A stretch of DNA of 64,000 bases from Metellina segmentata (Eukaryota > Arthropoda > Arachnida > Araneae > Tetragnathidae): positions 126,058,337-126,122,336 of the forward strand of contig OX375872.1 of assembly GCA_947359465.1 (NCBI GenBank), written 5' to 3'. Position numbers and translations under genes: made by a program. The notes under the pieces are model-generated. The model was not told the DNA's origin, ran no database searches, and saw nothing but the letters and a program-made list of their open reading frames with translations. This document shows positions 10,249 through 21,719 of this stretch, piece after piece; positions within the stretch are counted from its first letter, which is position 1, and each line of letters begins with the position of its first letter.

Positions 10249-11275
10249 CGGGAAAAAAACCAGAACCACCTATATTCGAGCACTATTCATACTAGAGCAA
10301 ATTCAAAGGTACCATTCCATGGGGATAACGTCCTCTATAAATTCAAATTAAAAAACATTGCATAAGGGGACGTCTTCATATCAAATTTTGCAGAAACAAA
10401 GAAATTTCTAAAGGAAACACCATGCTTTTATACCACAATCAGATTCTGCATCGTAAAATTAATCTAAATATAAATTTTCACGACTTTACTACCTTTCTAT
10501 CCCTTTCAATCCTATAGCTAGTGACAATTTCAGGGATCATCTCAACAGAGAAAGTCGTAATTGTAGATAGAGATTAATTGTAGTTATAGATATCAGAATT
10601 TCAAATTTGAACACTATTTCAAACGTATTTTTCATCAATCTGAGAATTTTTTTCTTTTTTCTTTCTACTCATTGAGAAACAGAAGTCTGCTGCGAATTGG
10701 AGGTTGATTCGGTATTAACCAACCATCTTCAGGGAAACTGTTTCTTTCACGGGAAAGCTTTCACCAGCTCTCTTCGACCATCAATGTGAGGGTCGATAGA
10801 TTGTTACTTAAACATGAGCTGTGTGTGGACTGTATAATTGACGATACTTCATGTAAACTCAACAACAAATTTATTATCTCCACGAGTGCGATAGCGGGAC
10901 TGCTAGATGGACGCGTGTTGCCTGTACAGTCACAAGAGGTGAAGTAATCACATCAATGCGCGTACAGCGTCATCTGTCAACAGGGGTCCTAACAGTGACC
11001 AAACGGTTTCTGATATGCAAATCAAGGTGTTACGTCATCCGATGGTGAATCAAACGCATTGCGAAAAGTGAATATCTGAGTGAATTTGTGCAATACAGCG
11101 CTTGATTTCAGTGTGTAAGGACTCGAAACGGTTTGTTATGGCTTCGAAGTATCATTAGGAAGAATCTGTGAAGTGGCGCATTATTGGCCGTTTATAAGCA
11201 GGGCAGACAATCATGGCAGCAGTGAGATATGTGAATATTTTACGACAGACAGTCACAGCGAGTTTCAACGGCCAA
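10249..11275 (+). mobile_element. Tc1/mariner fragment, 5' end only
   Basis: A TA followed by CAGTCGCGGGAAAAAAACC at about 10250-10270 has the look of a Tc1-type terminus. Near 11160-11260 a broken frame reads like the N-terminal helix-turn-helix region of a Tc1 transposase: VKWRIIGRL, a stop, AGQTIMAAVRYVNI. The sequence then changes abruptly into a minus-strand Helitron at about 11276. No right terminus was found, and whether the two halves belong to one element is uncertain. Confidence 0.5.
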
Positions 11276-12140
11276 ATAAAAAAAATCGTTGCTATGGTAA
11301 TTGTTGCTACGATAAATTTTATACCTGGCAAACCCGTCAGTTAGAAAGGTAACCTTTCATTTCCGTGAAGAAAAATGTACGCTATCTCTTCAGAATGAAC
11401 CATTTGTACACTATCGCGAAATCATACTTTTCATCGCATCGAATTTATTTATAAACCAATTTTACAAATAATTATACCATAAGAAAGTGTGCATTCTAGG
11501 CTTTCACGTGGTATTTTCAAATTTAAAACTAATAGTATTAAGCTATAGATATAACAGTTTTAGTTTTATATCGGAAATTACGATCTAAAAAATACAAAAT
11601 TTATGTGACCAACTTTTAATCGCATCGAATTTATTTATTAACCAATTTCAAAAATAATTGTTTCGTTAGGAAGAGTACATTCTAAGGTATACTGCGATGT
11701 TTTCAAATTTAAAAACTAATAGTAAGATATACATATGACAATTTCAAAAAAAAAAAAAAAGAACGAAAATGTCCCGATTTTTACCCGAATTTCAAATATT
11801 ATGATCAGGAACAAATTGAAATTTCTAAAAAAACTCAACAAGCTGCAAAAATTCACTTTTAGAGGTACTCTAAAAAAAATCAAGACTGAAGACTGTAAAT
11901 TTGACGTCTTTTTCTCACTCGCGTTAGAAATTTAGCTTTTTCAATTTTGACACTTAATAAACCCTAAACTACTATGCGCATAGGAAAAAATCTTCAAAAT
12001 TGTCCAGGGAACACGATGAAGAACCAACCATGTTAATTTCGTAATTTTCTGATCCGTACTTTCTCGGGAAACCGTCTAAGAATCGAGCTAAACAACCCAG
12101 TTTTCAATCCTGCGGCGGTAACTTTTTTTCAATATAGAGA
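11276..12140 (-). mobile_element. Helitron relative of 53790-55280, minus strand, 3'-truncated
   Basis: Its 5' end on the minus strand is TCTCTATATTGAAAAAAAG (12140 leftwards), preceded by A, as expected for a Helitron. Next comes GTTACCGCCGCAGGATTG, which the copy at 53790 shares. Two internal repeats of about 190 bp (CATCGCATCGAATTTATTTA at about 11418 and 11610) are homologous to the internal repeats of that copy. The left end lacks the CTAG terminus and hairpins, so it is 3'-truncated at about 11276. Confidence 0.7.
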
Positions 12141-13389
12141 TATTTTTTGCAACATTTTATGTGACTTGGCGGTGGGAAAAATAATAAACTCGTCCTGATA
12201 ATTTTTTTTATTTCTAGAAGGGGGGGGGGGTACCAGTTTCTTATATTTTTCTTTTTCTTTGGTTAGATACTATTTCTAAACCGATGATAAATGAAGATAA
12301 GTGGATTGCTTTCCGAATATATGAAGCACCGTTTTAATTGTTTGATAAAATTTTTAAGCTGAATCTATTACTTGTTATTGTACTTCACTTACTTTTGTTG
12401 TCAAAGAAAATAAAACCATCGCTCAAAAAGTAAAAAATGCGCATTTATTACTGCTAGGTAACTATTTTTTTTAAAGTATCTATGTTCTTTAAAAAAATCT
12501 ACTTTTAATCTCTCTATTTCTCTCTCTTTATATATATAGCTGACAAGGATTTAGAAATTTCCATTCACAAAGGAAATTTTATCTTGAAACACTATTGTTT
12601 GATTTGAATAAGATAAAAACAGTCGACTGTAAGCATCCGAAAAGAATTTGTACATCTTAAAAAAAAAGTGAATTCGTTATAATGTTAATAATTTTATTTG
12701 TGATAATAATTTTCTAGTTCTGTTGCATGTTTTTATTTCTATGCAAGCTTATATTTTTTTATAAAACTTGTTAATGTTTGGGTTTAAAAAAAAAATAAGT
12801 GCTAAATCTTTATTAATATGTTATTCAATTCAATCTAGAGCAAAAACATGAAGAATGATATCCCATAATTTAGTTCCATCGGTTTCACTCTGGAATATAA
12901 CGGAGGAAAAGAGATACGAGTACTTGCGCAAAATTGATTTATCACTCATAAATAGTGATTTTTCGAAACTCCGTGACTCAATATTTATCGTTAACTGTAT
13001 TGCGAAATGTAATTTATGTTCCTGGAGTAATATCTTTCGTTGAAATAAAAACTCTGACTGTCATGCTTGTATTAGCTGAAATAAATTGAGAAAGAGGAGG
13101 CGATTGCTGTCACCATTTAAAAACACCAGTGCAATTTGCGATGTTATTCGACTGGATGGGATTTTATTGCTTTTTATTTTTGAAGTGCACATATAAAAAC
13201 AAGAATGAAAAAATAAAATACATCAAGGATAAATTACAGTTGATAGTAAAAAAAAGTTGGGGCAACTGACATTTTTATAGCCAAAAGGTTACTCATCCCC
13301 CAGAACTGATTGTGCGTTGGCGTTAAGTATTCAATAATATGGTATTCGAGTGCTTCAAGTATTGAATAAGTAAGCCATTGAGAGTAATT
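12141..13389. other. AT-rich DNA, nothing recognised
   Basis: Contains short homopolymers (a G-run at about 12221-12230) and a 62-codon open frame at 12855-13043 with no recognisable relative. I make no functional call. Confidence 0.5.
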
Positions 13390-13935
13390 TCAGTTAAAAC
13401 TAGAGATGGGTAGAATCGAGTATAGTAAATTCTCGACGGATGATCCACACACTAGTCACTTTGGGACAAAATGTTGTTGATAAAACTTCAATCTCAAATA
13501 AATAAAAAAGAGGTGTTTTAACACACAAAAAAAAACATTTCCCTGATTTTTTTTGTGAATATTACTTATTCAAAGGGAATTTGTGAATTGTCAAACTCAG
13601 TTCAGAAATCTACTGTTTATTAATTCATAATTGTATGTATAGGCAGGCACACTCTTTTTTCTCTTCAGAAATAACCAAAAAGCATTTTCGTGTTGATTTG
13701 TGCCCTTTTTTAGCCGTTTTGTGGATTATCCACGGAATTCGCTTATTCGCGGTTGCCGTGCCACTCAATTCCACGGATAATCGAGAGTTTGCTGCACTGT
13801 TCATAACTTCACAAGTATAAGTTTCATAATTTCAAGCATTATTTTGGTATTCCTGCTAGCAACGTCCACTGAAAGTTGCTTCGGTTAAAACTGGAGATGG
13901 GCAGAATCGAATACTTTTGAGAATCGAAAATATGG
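13390..13935. repeat. Direct repeats with hAT-like terminus sequence
   Basis: GTTAAAACTAGAGATGGG at about 13394 and GTTAAAACTGGAGATGGG at about 13884 both continue as AGAATCGA, and are about 490 bp apart. Sequences such as AGAGATGGG are common at hAT element ends, so this is probably a pair of hAT termini or a duplicated end. Boundaries and target duplication could not be fixed. Confidence 0.4.
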
Positions 13936-14315
13936 TGTTCGAGTTCTTTCAAGAATCGAATACATGTTGTTCGAGCACTTTTAAATTTTGAATAAGTTCA
14001 AAAACATGTACAAACTGATTATTCAACAAAAAGACAGCCAACTTCAATATGAGGCTGGCACTTTGTTCTAATATTTCCAGCATTGTGCTTAGTGCACTGG
14101 AATTGTGAAATAATGGATCTAAGTTCGAACCACTAGCAGGGAAGTCAGAGGCCCATGCGGTCGCATTCCTAGATACGGCCAGTGCCGTATCTAAGCGTTG
14201 ACCCACGGCCAAGGGCTCCCGAAACAAAGGGTCTCCGGTTGGTGCAGTAAAACCTCTAAGTAAAAAACGCCTCCACACAGAGGCGGCAGAATTTCTGCTT
14301 TACGAAGGTAGTATA

Positions 14316-14672
14316 GTGACAACAATGACAAAAGAATTAAACACTCTAGTCGTGGGGGGAGGAGGGATAGTTAATGAGATTCAATGTTTCAAAACTCAAG
14401 TCGTGGAACTCATCGAGGATAGAGTCAGCTCCCAACTTGACTTTTTAAAGTGTATATGCAAATATTATCTTAAAGATCCATATCTGAATACAGAAGTTGC
14501 CCTCAAGATTTTGTTGACCTTATCATTTACAGTGGCGTGCTTCGAGCGTAGTTTTAGTAAGGTTGATGTGTGGCTTGATCGCATGTGGTATGCCATATTA
14601 TTGACAGTCAATCTTGTGAATGAAGAACTTCAGAGGGAAATTGTCAACTTACAGAGTGTTGTTTTTACCTGA
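14316..14672 (+). pseudogene. hAT transposase C-terminal (dimerisation) fragment
   Basis: A single open frame of 118 codons. From about residue 39 it reads LDFLKCICKYYLKDPYLNTE, then VALKILLTLSFTVACFERSFSKVDVW. This is the conserved hAT C-terminal dimerisation domain of ZMYM1-like transposases, where the usual form is ...LRILLTIPVTVASAERSFSKLK. The catalytic core is absent. What follows RSFSK is diverged, and the frame's start codon is probably accidental. Confidence 0.75.
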
Positions 14673-15329
14673 TTGAAAACGTCAAGACTTTCTTGAATAG
14701 TATGAGATCGGAGAACGGTATTATTCAGAGATGGCACATTGGGCCCAGCCCAGAAAAACCCACCTGTGCTTTTGTGGGCGGGACCACCAACAAAAAACCG
14801 CTGGATTTTTGCAAAAACCCCCACTGTTTCTAAAATGTTACATTTTTGTTTTATTGCTTATAATTTGACATTGTAAACACACACATACACATTTCTATCT
14901 ATTTTAAAACTTGCTTTAGACGTTTTTGCTGCTAATAATAAATATGTTACAAAAAAAAAAGACATTACCAAAATGTGTATACAAATTAAACCATAGCTTG
15001 TACAAAAATATATAGTTCATGAAGACAAAGAAATTTACAATAAATGTATGTTATACAAAAATGAAAGACTACATTTTTGTATCAAGCTTTTATTCCAAAA
15101 CACTATGACACAGATCCATCCCTTTGTCTGCAAAAATTATTGGATGAACCTGCCTGTTTGTGTTTATGTGCATTATGTTTAACAAGCTTTCCAGTAGCGG
15201 AGAGGGTCGTAAGGCAAAGAAAAAAAAGGAAAAACCTCAAACCCTAAAGAAATATGCGATCACAATGCGTTCTCCCCCTCCAAAAAGAAATTTTCTGCCT
15301 ACGCCCTTGGTTTCTCTCTTCTTCTTTTA
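14673..15329. other. AT-rich DNA, nothing recognised
   Basis: A hAT-terminus-like CAGAGATGGCACATTGGGCC lies at about 14728, followed by a GC-richer block. I see no partner end and no gene. Confidence 0.35.
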
Positions 15330-16250
15330 AAATTTAATCTAGAACATTTTAAAATTAGTGCATTGGAATTTAATTATATTGTTTTGCTTGGAATGGCAAC
15401 ACTATAAAGAGATCACAGGTTCTAAATTAATTTTTACCGTTTCATTTTTCCGAGGAACGATTTCATCTGACGAACAAAACAAATAAACAATTTTTAACTG
15501 GAGTTATGTAGTTCTTTTTTCTATCCCTTAGATCGATAAAGATAGGGTAAAATTTTCATCGGATTTGAAATCAGCAGAAAATTTTGCATTAGATCGATAG
15601 TAAAAATAAGATTTTCAATTTTTAAATTGTAACTTTTATATTTTTTCCAATACGAATTTGGCCTTCGGGATAGAGATCATAGATTCGTTTCCTGCTCTCA
15701 AACGATGCAAGCGAAGGGAAGCAAAACAAATAAAACTTTTTTTGACTGGCATTGTTTAGCTCTTTTTTTTTTTTTTTTTGTAAAATCGGGATCGTTAAAG
15801 ATGGATTGAAAATTTCGAAGAATTTGAAATCTGCGGAATATTTTACAGGTGATAAATACCTTACATTCGATTTTCTTTAAATAAATAATTTTTCAATTGT
15901 TTGCATTACGAATATAGACGCATTAGACAATGACGAGACGACATTTACGTCCCTTGGAATCGTCTTCGCGATTGTGACCCCGCGAAAAGAACTGTCACGG
16001 GCAAGGACAATTTTACATTAGATCGATATTTTATACATTTGATTTTCTTTTAATAAATAATTTTTCAGTTGAATATTTATATTTTCACAAGGGAGTGTGA
16101 CGCCACGCCGATTGGAACTCTTCGCAATTCGAATTTGGCCGCATTTGACAATGACAAGGCCATCGGCGTTGCCCGTGGTGTTGGTTTGCGAAGCAAACCA
16201 AATGGGAATTCGTAGCAATCACCGGGGGTTAGCGAGCAATGTTCGAATAC
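15330..16250 (+). mobile_element. Helitron relics
   Basis: Shares internal and terminal modules with the complete Helitron at 60181-61113. There are two diverged internal blocks around GATAGGGTAAAATTTTCATCG and ATTTGAAATC. AAAAGAACTGTCACGGGCAA follows at about 15985. The hairpin GGTTTGCGAAGCAAACC is at 16183-16199, then CGTAGCAATCACCGGGGG. Order and repeats suggest at least two overlapping decayed copies. No clean CTAG/T end is preserved. Confidence 0.6.
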
Positions 16251-17205
16251 AACGAGAAAAATCAAGCAAAAAAAAAAAACACTTTTAAGTATTGAATACC
16301 GTGGAATCGGGTGAATAGAAGCAGTGTTGTGGAAAAAGTTGTTGTAGCTTATAACTAGGGATCGGATCGATATGCGAACATGTGAACTGAAATATGCATT
16401 ACAAAATCCTAAAATATGCACTAAAACCCCAAAATATGTGAAATTGTAAAAAAACTTTTCATTCTTACAAAAAGGGTAGTGAGTAGGATAAAGTGAAAAT
16501 GAGCCACACTTTCATTCAATTAAAACACAATTTTATTTATTAATCGCTTCACCCCGTTCTGGCCATCGTGGATTGATTTGTTTTTTTAGGTATCGCCAGC
16601 TGGGGTCAATCGTTTCATCGATATCCAGATGGGGGAATCCCCACCTATCTCATTTTATATTCTTTGTATCACCTTCTCGTACGCTGGCGTAATGTAGTTC
16701 TTTCTGAGTGTCGATTCAAGAGGAATTTCTTTACTTGTGTACTTCTTCAAGAAGGCTTTAAAATGTTTATTCTCCTACTTATAAAAAACAATAATGGATT
16801 TCAACATTGCCTTGATCTTGGTACATCTTGTTCTTCTCCGAACATTGGGACACTGACTCAAACTTTGACGCGATGAAAGGCTGTTGAATATTCTTATATT
16901 TTTGCGCCTTTTCCTCTATTTGTGTTTGTGAGTCGTAGTTGATTTGAATTTGATTGCTTCTGAAAACCTTTCTTCCAAACAAGCTGAGCAAAGTTCTTAT
17001 TTTTTTTTTTTTTTTTGTAAAAAGGTTTAAAAATAGAGAAATATTGTCCAAATATGCACTAAACATGCAAAACAAATTAGGGTTTCTTTGGTTACAATTT
17101 TAGTCCATACTCACTAGCAGATAGCTCTGTTGCCCATGTGTATGTGGACTCTGAAATTGAAAATTTAAAGTCAGACCCAAAAATTAATGCTATGTTTTGT
17201 ATCTA
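16251..17205. other. AT-rich DNA with ATATGCA motifs, no gene
   Basis: Repeated AATATGCA/TATGCACTAAA motifs occur at about 16390-16440 and again at about 17045-17060, possibly termini of an unidentified element. I found no coding sequence I trust. Confidence 0.35.
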
Positions 17206-17469
17206 CACTGCTGGCCACCGTAAATGCAACATACCATTTGCATTGAAATCCGCGCCCCATGCATGCAAATAATATGAAATTTACAACATTCATTAGCGGA
17301 GGTGAGATATGCAAATGATTAGAATTTCAGCGCAGACGCACATCACGCGCGCCTGTGGCGCCACTTCAAAGCGCTATTTAAGGTTTGGAGATTTCGACGA
17401 TTTCAAGTACGGCAATTGTGTTTTTCTTGTAAAAAAAACAAAAAAAAAACAAAAAAAAAACGATTAATT

Positions 17470-18903
17470 ATGCCTCGTAGAAAACAGCGATCATCTTTTG
17501 ATCAAGTATCCGAGTTCGACAGAGGAAGGATAGTGGCCTACCGAGATTGTGGATTATCTTTCAGGGTAATCGGTAGTCGTGTTGGACGAAACCAAACAAC
17601 TGTAAAGCGGATATGTGATCGTTGGATGCAGGAGGGTACGAAGGACCGACGTGTTCGATCGCATCCACCTCACTGCACCACTTTACGTGATGACAGGCAT
17701 ATTGTGCGTATGGCAGTGACGGATCGCTCAGCCACATCACGAACCATAGCACAGCACATTCAGTCTGTAACCAGGCCCTGATTTACCATTAGGCCCATGA
17801 GGCACGGGCCTAGGGCCCCGATAATTTAGAGGGCCCCTAAGTTTCAAAAGTATCTAAAAAATTTTAAAAGTTTTTAAGTAGTTACATAAATTATTGGGTA
17901 TTTACGTAAATGTCCATCGACCGTTTCCCCCACTATCACATTCTTGTAATTACATTAATTATATAACTATTATGTTTTTATTTTCATCTGCTTTATTTTG
18001 TTTTGCCAAGAATTATAAGTGATGTCACGATTTTCTCAAACTTTTTGGTGACATCTGTGAAACGGTCAACAGTCAAATACGTAAGTACCAATTATTGTTA
18101 TAAAATTAGTTTTTGTGATGAACAAATAACATGGGGGGGGGGGGGGCTTCCTGCGTACTGTGCCTACTATACCAAATTTTCTAAATAGGGCCCTGTCTGT
18201 AACGCATCATCCAGTGTCTGCGCGTACCATTCGACGCCGTTTACAGGAGAGTGGTCTGTCCGCAAGACGTCCATAGCTTCGTCTACCCTTGACGCAGAAA
18301 CACAGACGTCTCCGCCGCCAATGGTACGATGAAAGAAGGATGTGGACGGCAGAATGGAATGAAATTGTCTTTACTGACGAGTCACGCTTCTGTCTGCAAC
18401 ACCACGATGGTCGGATTCGAGTCTGGAGACACCGTGGAGAAAGGATGCTGAACAGCTGCGTTATGCATCGCCACACTGGTCCTGCACCGGGTATTATGGT
18501 ATGGGGCGGTATTAGATATCACTCTCGCACTCCTCTAGTACGCATTGCCGGTACTTTAAACAGCCAGCGCTACATCTCCGAGGTGTTGGAGCCAGTTGTC
18601 CTTCCTTACCTTCAGGGCTTGCCCACAGCCATATTTCAACAGGATAATGCGCGACCACACGTGGCACGCATTGTCCAAGGGTTCTTCGTCAATCGCCAGA
18701 TTGAATTGCTTCCCTGGTCAGCTCGCTCTCCGGTTCTTTCACCGATAGAAAACATGTGGTGCATGATTGCTCAACGATTGACCCAGATTACATTCCCAGC
18801 TGCCACACCAGATCAATTTTGGCAACGTGTAGAAGCTGCTTGGTACCCCAAGAACACATCCAAAGTCTCTTTGAATCAATACCGAGGCGTGTGGCAGCGG
18901 TGA
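17470..18903 (+). pseudogene. Tc1-type DD34E transposase, interrupted
   Basis: Cut-and-paste transposase of the Tc1 group. The N-terminal part (MPRRKQRSSF to AQHIQSVT) contains paired helix-turn-helix DNA-binding sequence, with GLSFRVIGSRVGRNQTTVKR as one recognisable helix-turn-helix. The gene is then broken by a hAT MITE at 17772-18195 and resumes at SVTHHPVSARTIRRRL. Just after, an in-frame TAG interrupts SARRP/LRLPLTQ at about 18270. The catalytic core is otherwise complete: the first Asp in EIVFTDESRF, the second in FQQDNARPH, and the Glu in SPIEN. There are 34 residues between the second Asp and the Glu. The protein ends at a stop after YRGVWQR. The insertion and nonsense codon make it inactive, although the core is well conserved. 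Confidence 0.9.
17772..18195. mobile_element. 424-bp hAT MITE in the Tc1 gene
   Basis: Identical 8-bp duplications TCTGTAAC sit at 17764-17771 and 18196-18203. The inserted sequence starts CAGGCCCTGATTTACC, has GGGCCTAGGGCCCC near its left end, and finishes TAGGGCCCTG. Eight-base duplications and CAGG ends indicate the hAT superfamily. It has no coding capacity. A G-run of about 16 lies at 18133-18148. Confidence 0.9.
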
Positions 18904-19079
18904 TCTCCAACAATGGCGGCTACTCTGGCTACTAATTTTGGCAGGAACCACACTTCACAGAAGTCTATAAATTTTATCATTTGATACTTGCTCAACATGT
19001 TATCTACAAAATAAATTTTGTTGTGATATCTCTTGTTTTTCTTGGTGTTGCAATTTGGGTGGCCAGCAGTGTATTTTTA

Positions 19080-21170
19080 GAGCCAAATAAAAACTTTTGA
19101 ACAAACAAATAAGCACTTTTTCTTAGAAATAGTTTTTATTAGAATTAACACAAATGTTCATGGAAACATGCCAGAATGAGCTGTCTTCATACTGTTAACA
19201 CAGCATGTTAGAAAGACAAAACATTAAAAAGTGTTAATGTCGTGATTTCTTTTCCTTGGAAAGGTTGCAAACGATATATACTTTCTGATTTTCACCAAGA
19301 AAACAGTTAGAAAGTTGGAATTATGTAAAAAGTACATGAAACAAGTTCACGCTGAAATGCATCGACAAAGCTGAACACACATTTAGACCTAGAATTTTTA
19401 TTAATTGCTTTTTCCAAAATATTTTACAGACCCATTTTACCATCAAATATACAACAGACACTTTCACACCCAGAATTTATATTTATTGTTTTTTACACAA
19501 TTTATTTTGCATGAATAACTCGTTTTTATTGTGCTCTTTGTTGTCTATATCTTGTAAAGAGATTATTACATAGAATTAAATGAAAGTTACATGGAAACAT
19601 GTCAAAATCACCTGCCTTGACAATAGTAACAGAGCATATTAGAAACACACATAACCTCTAAAAAGTGATCATTTCTTGATTTCCTTTGCTTAGACAGGTT
19701 GGAAATCATAAATACTTTCACTTTTTCAACTAGAAACATTTTAAAAATAAGAATTAAATAAAAAGTACACGAAACAAATACTCATTGCAAATACATTGAC
19801 AAAAAAGAACAGACACTTTGAGACCCAGAATTTTTATTTCTTGTTTTTTCCAAAATATTTTGGCATCAATAACTTTTTTTTATTATGTTGTATGTCTTGG
19901 AAGGAGTTTATTATAAAGAATTAAATATAAAGCTACATGAAAACATGTCAAAATCACCTGCCTTAATAATGTTGACACTGCATATTGCAAGTACACACGA
20001 GACCTCTAAAAAATGGTAATTCGTTCATCATATCAGCATGGATATGTTGCAATTGTTAAGTAGATTGTGTTTTCACCAAGATTTTAATAGTTAGAATTAA
20101 ATAAAAAGTACATGAGACAAGTTCACGGTGAAAAATGATCTGACAAAAGTGCACAGACGCTTTCACACCCAGAATTTTTTTTAAATGATTAATTTCAATT
20201 TCTTTTGACATCAATATGTGCATTTTATTGTGTTCTATGTTTTATATATCAAGGAAATTAAATATCAGTCGCAATTTTTCAGCAGAATTTTTTTTTTTAA
20301 ATGATTAATTTTAATTTCTTTTGACATCAATATGTGCATTTTATTGTGTTCTATGTTTTATATATCAAGGAAATTAAATATCAGTCGCAATTAACACAAA
20401 TTTTCATGTACATCTGTCAATATGAGCTCACGTCAACAATGAACCTTTAAGACACAAAACTTTGAAAATGTGCTAATTTCATCATTTATTTTTACATTTA
20501 CAGGTTCTAATTGATTAATGCTTTCAATTTTAAGTCAAGAGATAATAGTTAATACTAAGAAAGACTTAAAACTCCACGGTGAAATCCTTCGACAAAGACA
20601 GACACACACTTCAACCCTAAAAATTTGTATTGATGTTTTATTCCTGAATATCTTGTCATTTAAAACTCTATATCTCTTTCCTTTCATTTGTATATCTTGG
20701 AAATTGTTTATTAATTACAATTTACATTGAAACACTTCAAAATGGACTCATTTTAAAATGTTAACATTGCACATACAAATAGACAAAAAACTCCAAAAAG
20801 TGGAAATTTATTCATTTTTTGGTATCGATAGGTTTGTATTCTTCATCACTTTCATATTCACACGATGAAAACAGTTTGATAGTTAGAATTAAGCGAAAAG
20901 TAGTTGGAAAAACTTCACGGTGAGCTGTGACGAGAAATCACTAAAAATTAACATTTTCATGATGTTTTTGCACAGACGTGTTCGTATCAAAGAGTACTAT
21001 AATATGTACGTCGAGGAAATCTGTTTCCGAATCTATTTTGAAAAGAAGTTACGTCGAAGAAGTTGGTAGATCTAAGGTATGGCAATTGAACGACACTTTC
21101 ATTGAGACCCCAAATCTCTGATAAGGCATATTTTCAAGAAAAGTTTGCACAGACGTGTTCAAGTCAGTGT
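19080..21170. repeat. Degenerate tandem repeats, ~320-470 bp units
   Basis: A recurring block has the motifs CATGGAAACATG, TTAGAATTAA and AGAATTTTTA, ACATGAAACAAGTTCACG, and CACAGACACTTTCACACCC. Its CATG..AACA landmark recurs near 19154, 19587, 19933, 20401 and 20719. The copies are too diverged for a precise consensus by eye. No coding frame is conserved across them. This looks like an old, locally amplified AT-rich repeat. Confidence 0.65.
20172..20395. repeat. Recent 112-bp tandem duplication
   Basis: The block 20172-20283 is repeated almost exactly at 20284-20395, including TTTGACATCAATATGTGC and ATTAAATATCAGTCGCAATT. The difference is essentially in an internal T-run and one base. It is much younger than the surrounding degenerate repeats. 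Confidence 0.9.
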
Positions 21171-21719
21171 TCAGATAGCCCAACATAAGTCGGTTATATT
21201 TCCAAAAGTACGAATAAATTTTATAGCATCATCTGCAAAGGCAATATTGCTTCGCAAAACAATAGTTGAAGCATTGTAATTTTTTAAAATCAATTATCAG
21301 ATTAGAATCTTCATTTAAAATTCTTAAAGTCGCAAGAAATTCATTCATTCTGAAGCGGTGTATGCGCTGGGGCGTTTGCGCATCTACATATTTCCGTTTT
21401 GTGCTGGGAGCGTGAGGGTTTCTAAATACGCGACCCGAGGACATAATAAAGAATGCATCAATTGTGGTTCCAATGTCATGTGCAAGCTCTGGGGCCATAT
21501 CACCCGTACTGGCTGGGACGAAGTCCAAGCTACACATCGCCTACGGCGATGCGATTTTAGTGATTGATTTAATATCTTAATATTTAATCTAAAATTTAGA
21601 TTGATGATGTTTCGTTTGTTTGATGCTATTTTTTTAGTTAGATTATGTTTGCTTTGTGTTATGTGCAATTAGTCACGTTCAAGATGTGATCTCAACAGTT
21701 TTAAATAGTTTTGATAATA

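Larger units (their letters stand above)
17206..19071 (+). mobile_element. Tc1 element with both termini and TA duplication
   Basis: The ends are CACTGCTGGCCACC (17206-17219) and its near-complement GGTGGCCAGCAGTG (19058-19071), flanked by TA at 17204-17205 and 19072-19073. The span is 1866 bp. Removing the 424-bp hAT MITE and one 8-bp duplication leaves about 1.43 kb, ordinary for this group. The transposase gene runs in the same direction and is described separately. Confidence 0.9.

Noticed and set aside
14190..14280. hAT terminus GTGCCGTATCTAAG near 14180
   Set aside because: Resembles a known style of hAT end, but no partner terminus or 8-bp duplication could be found.
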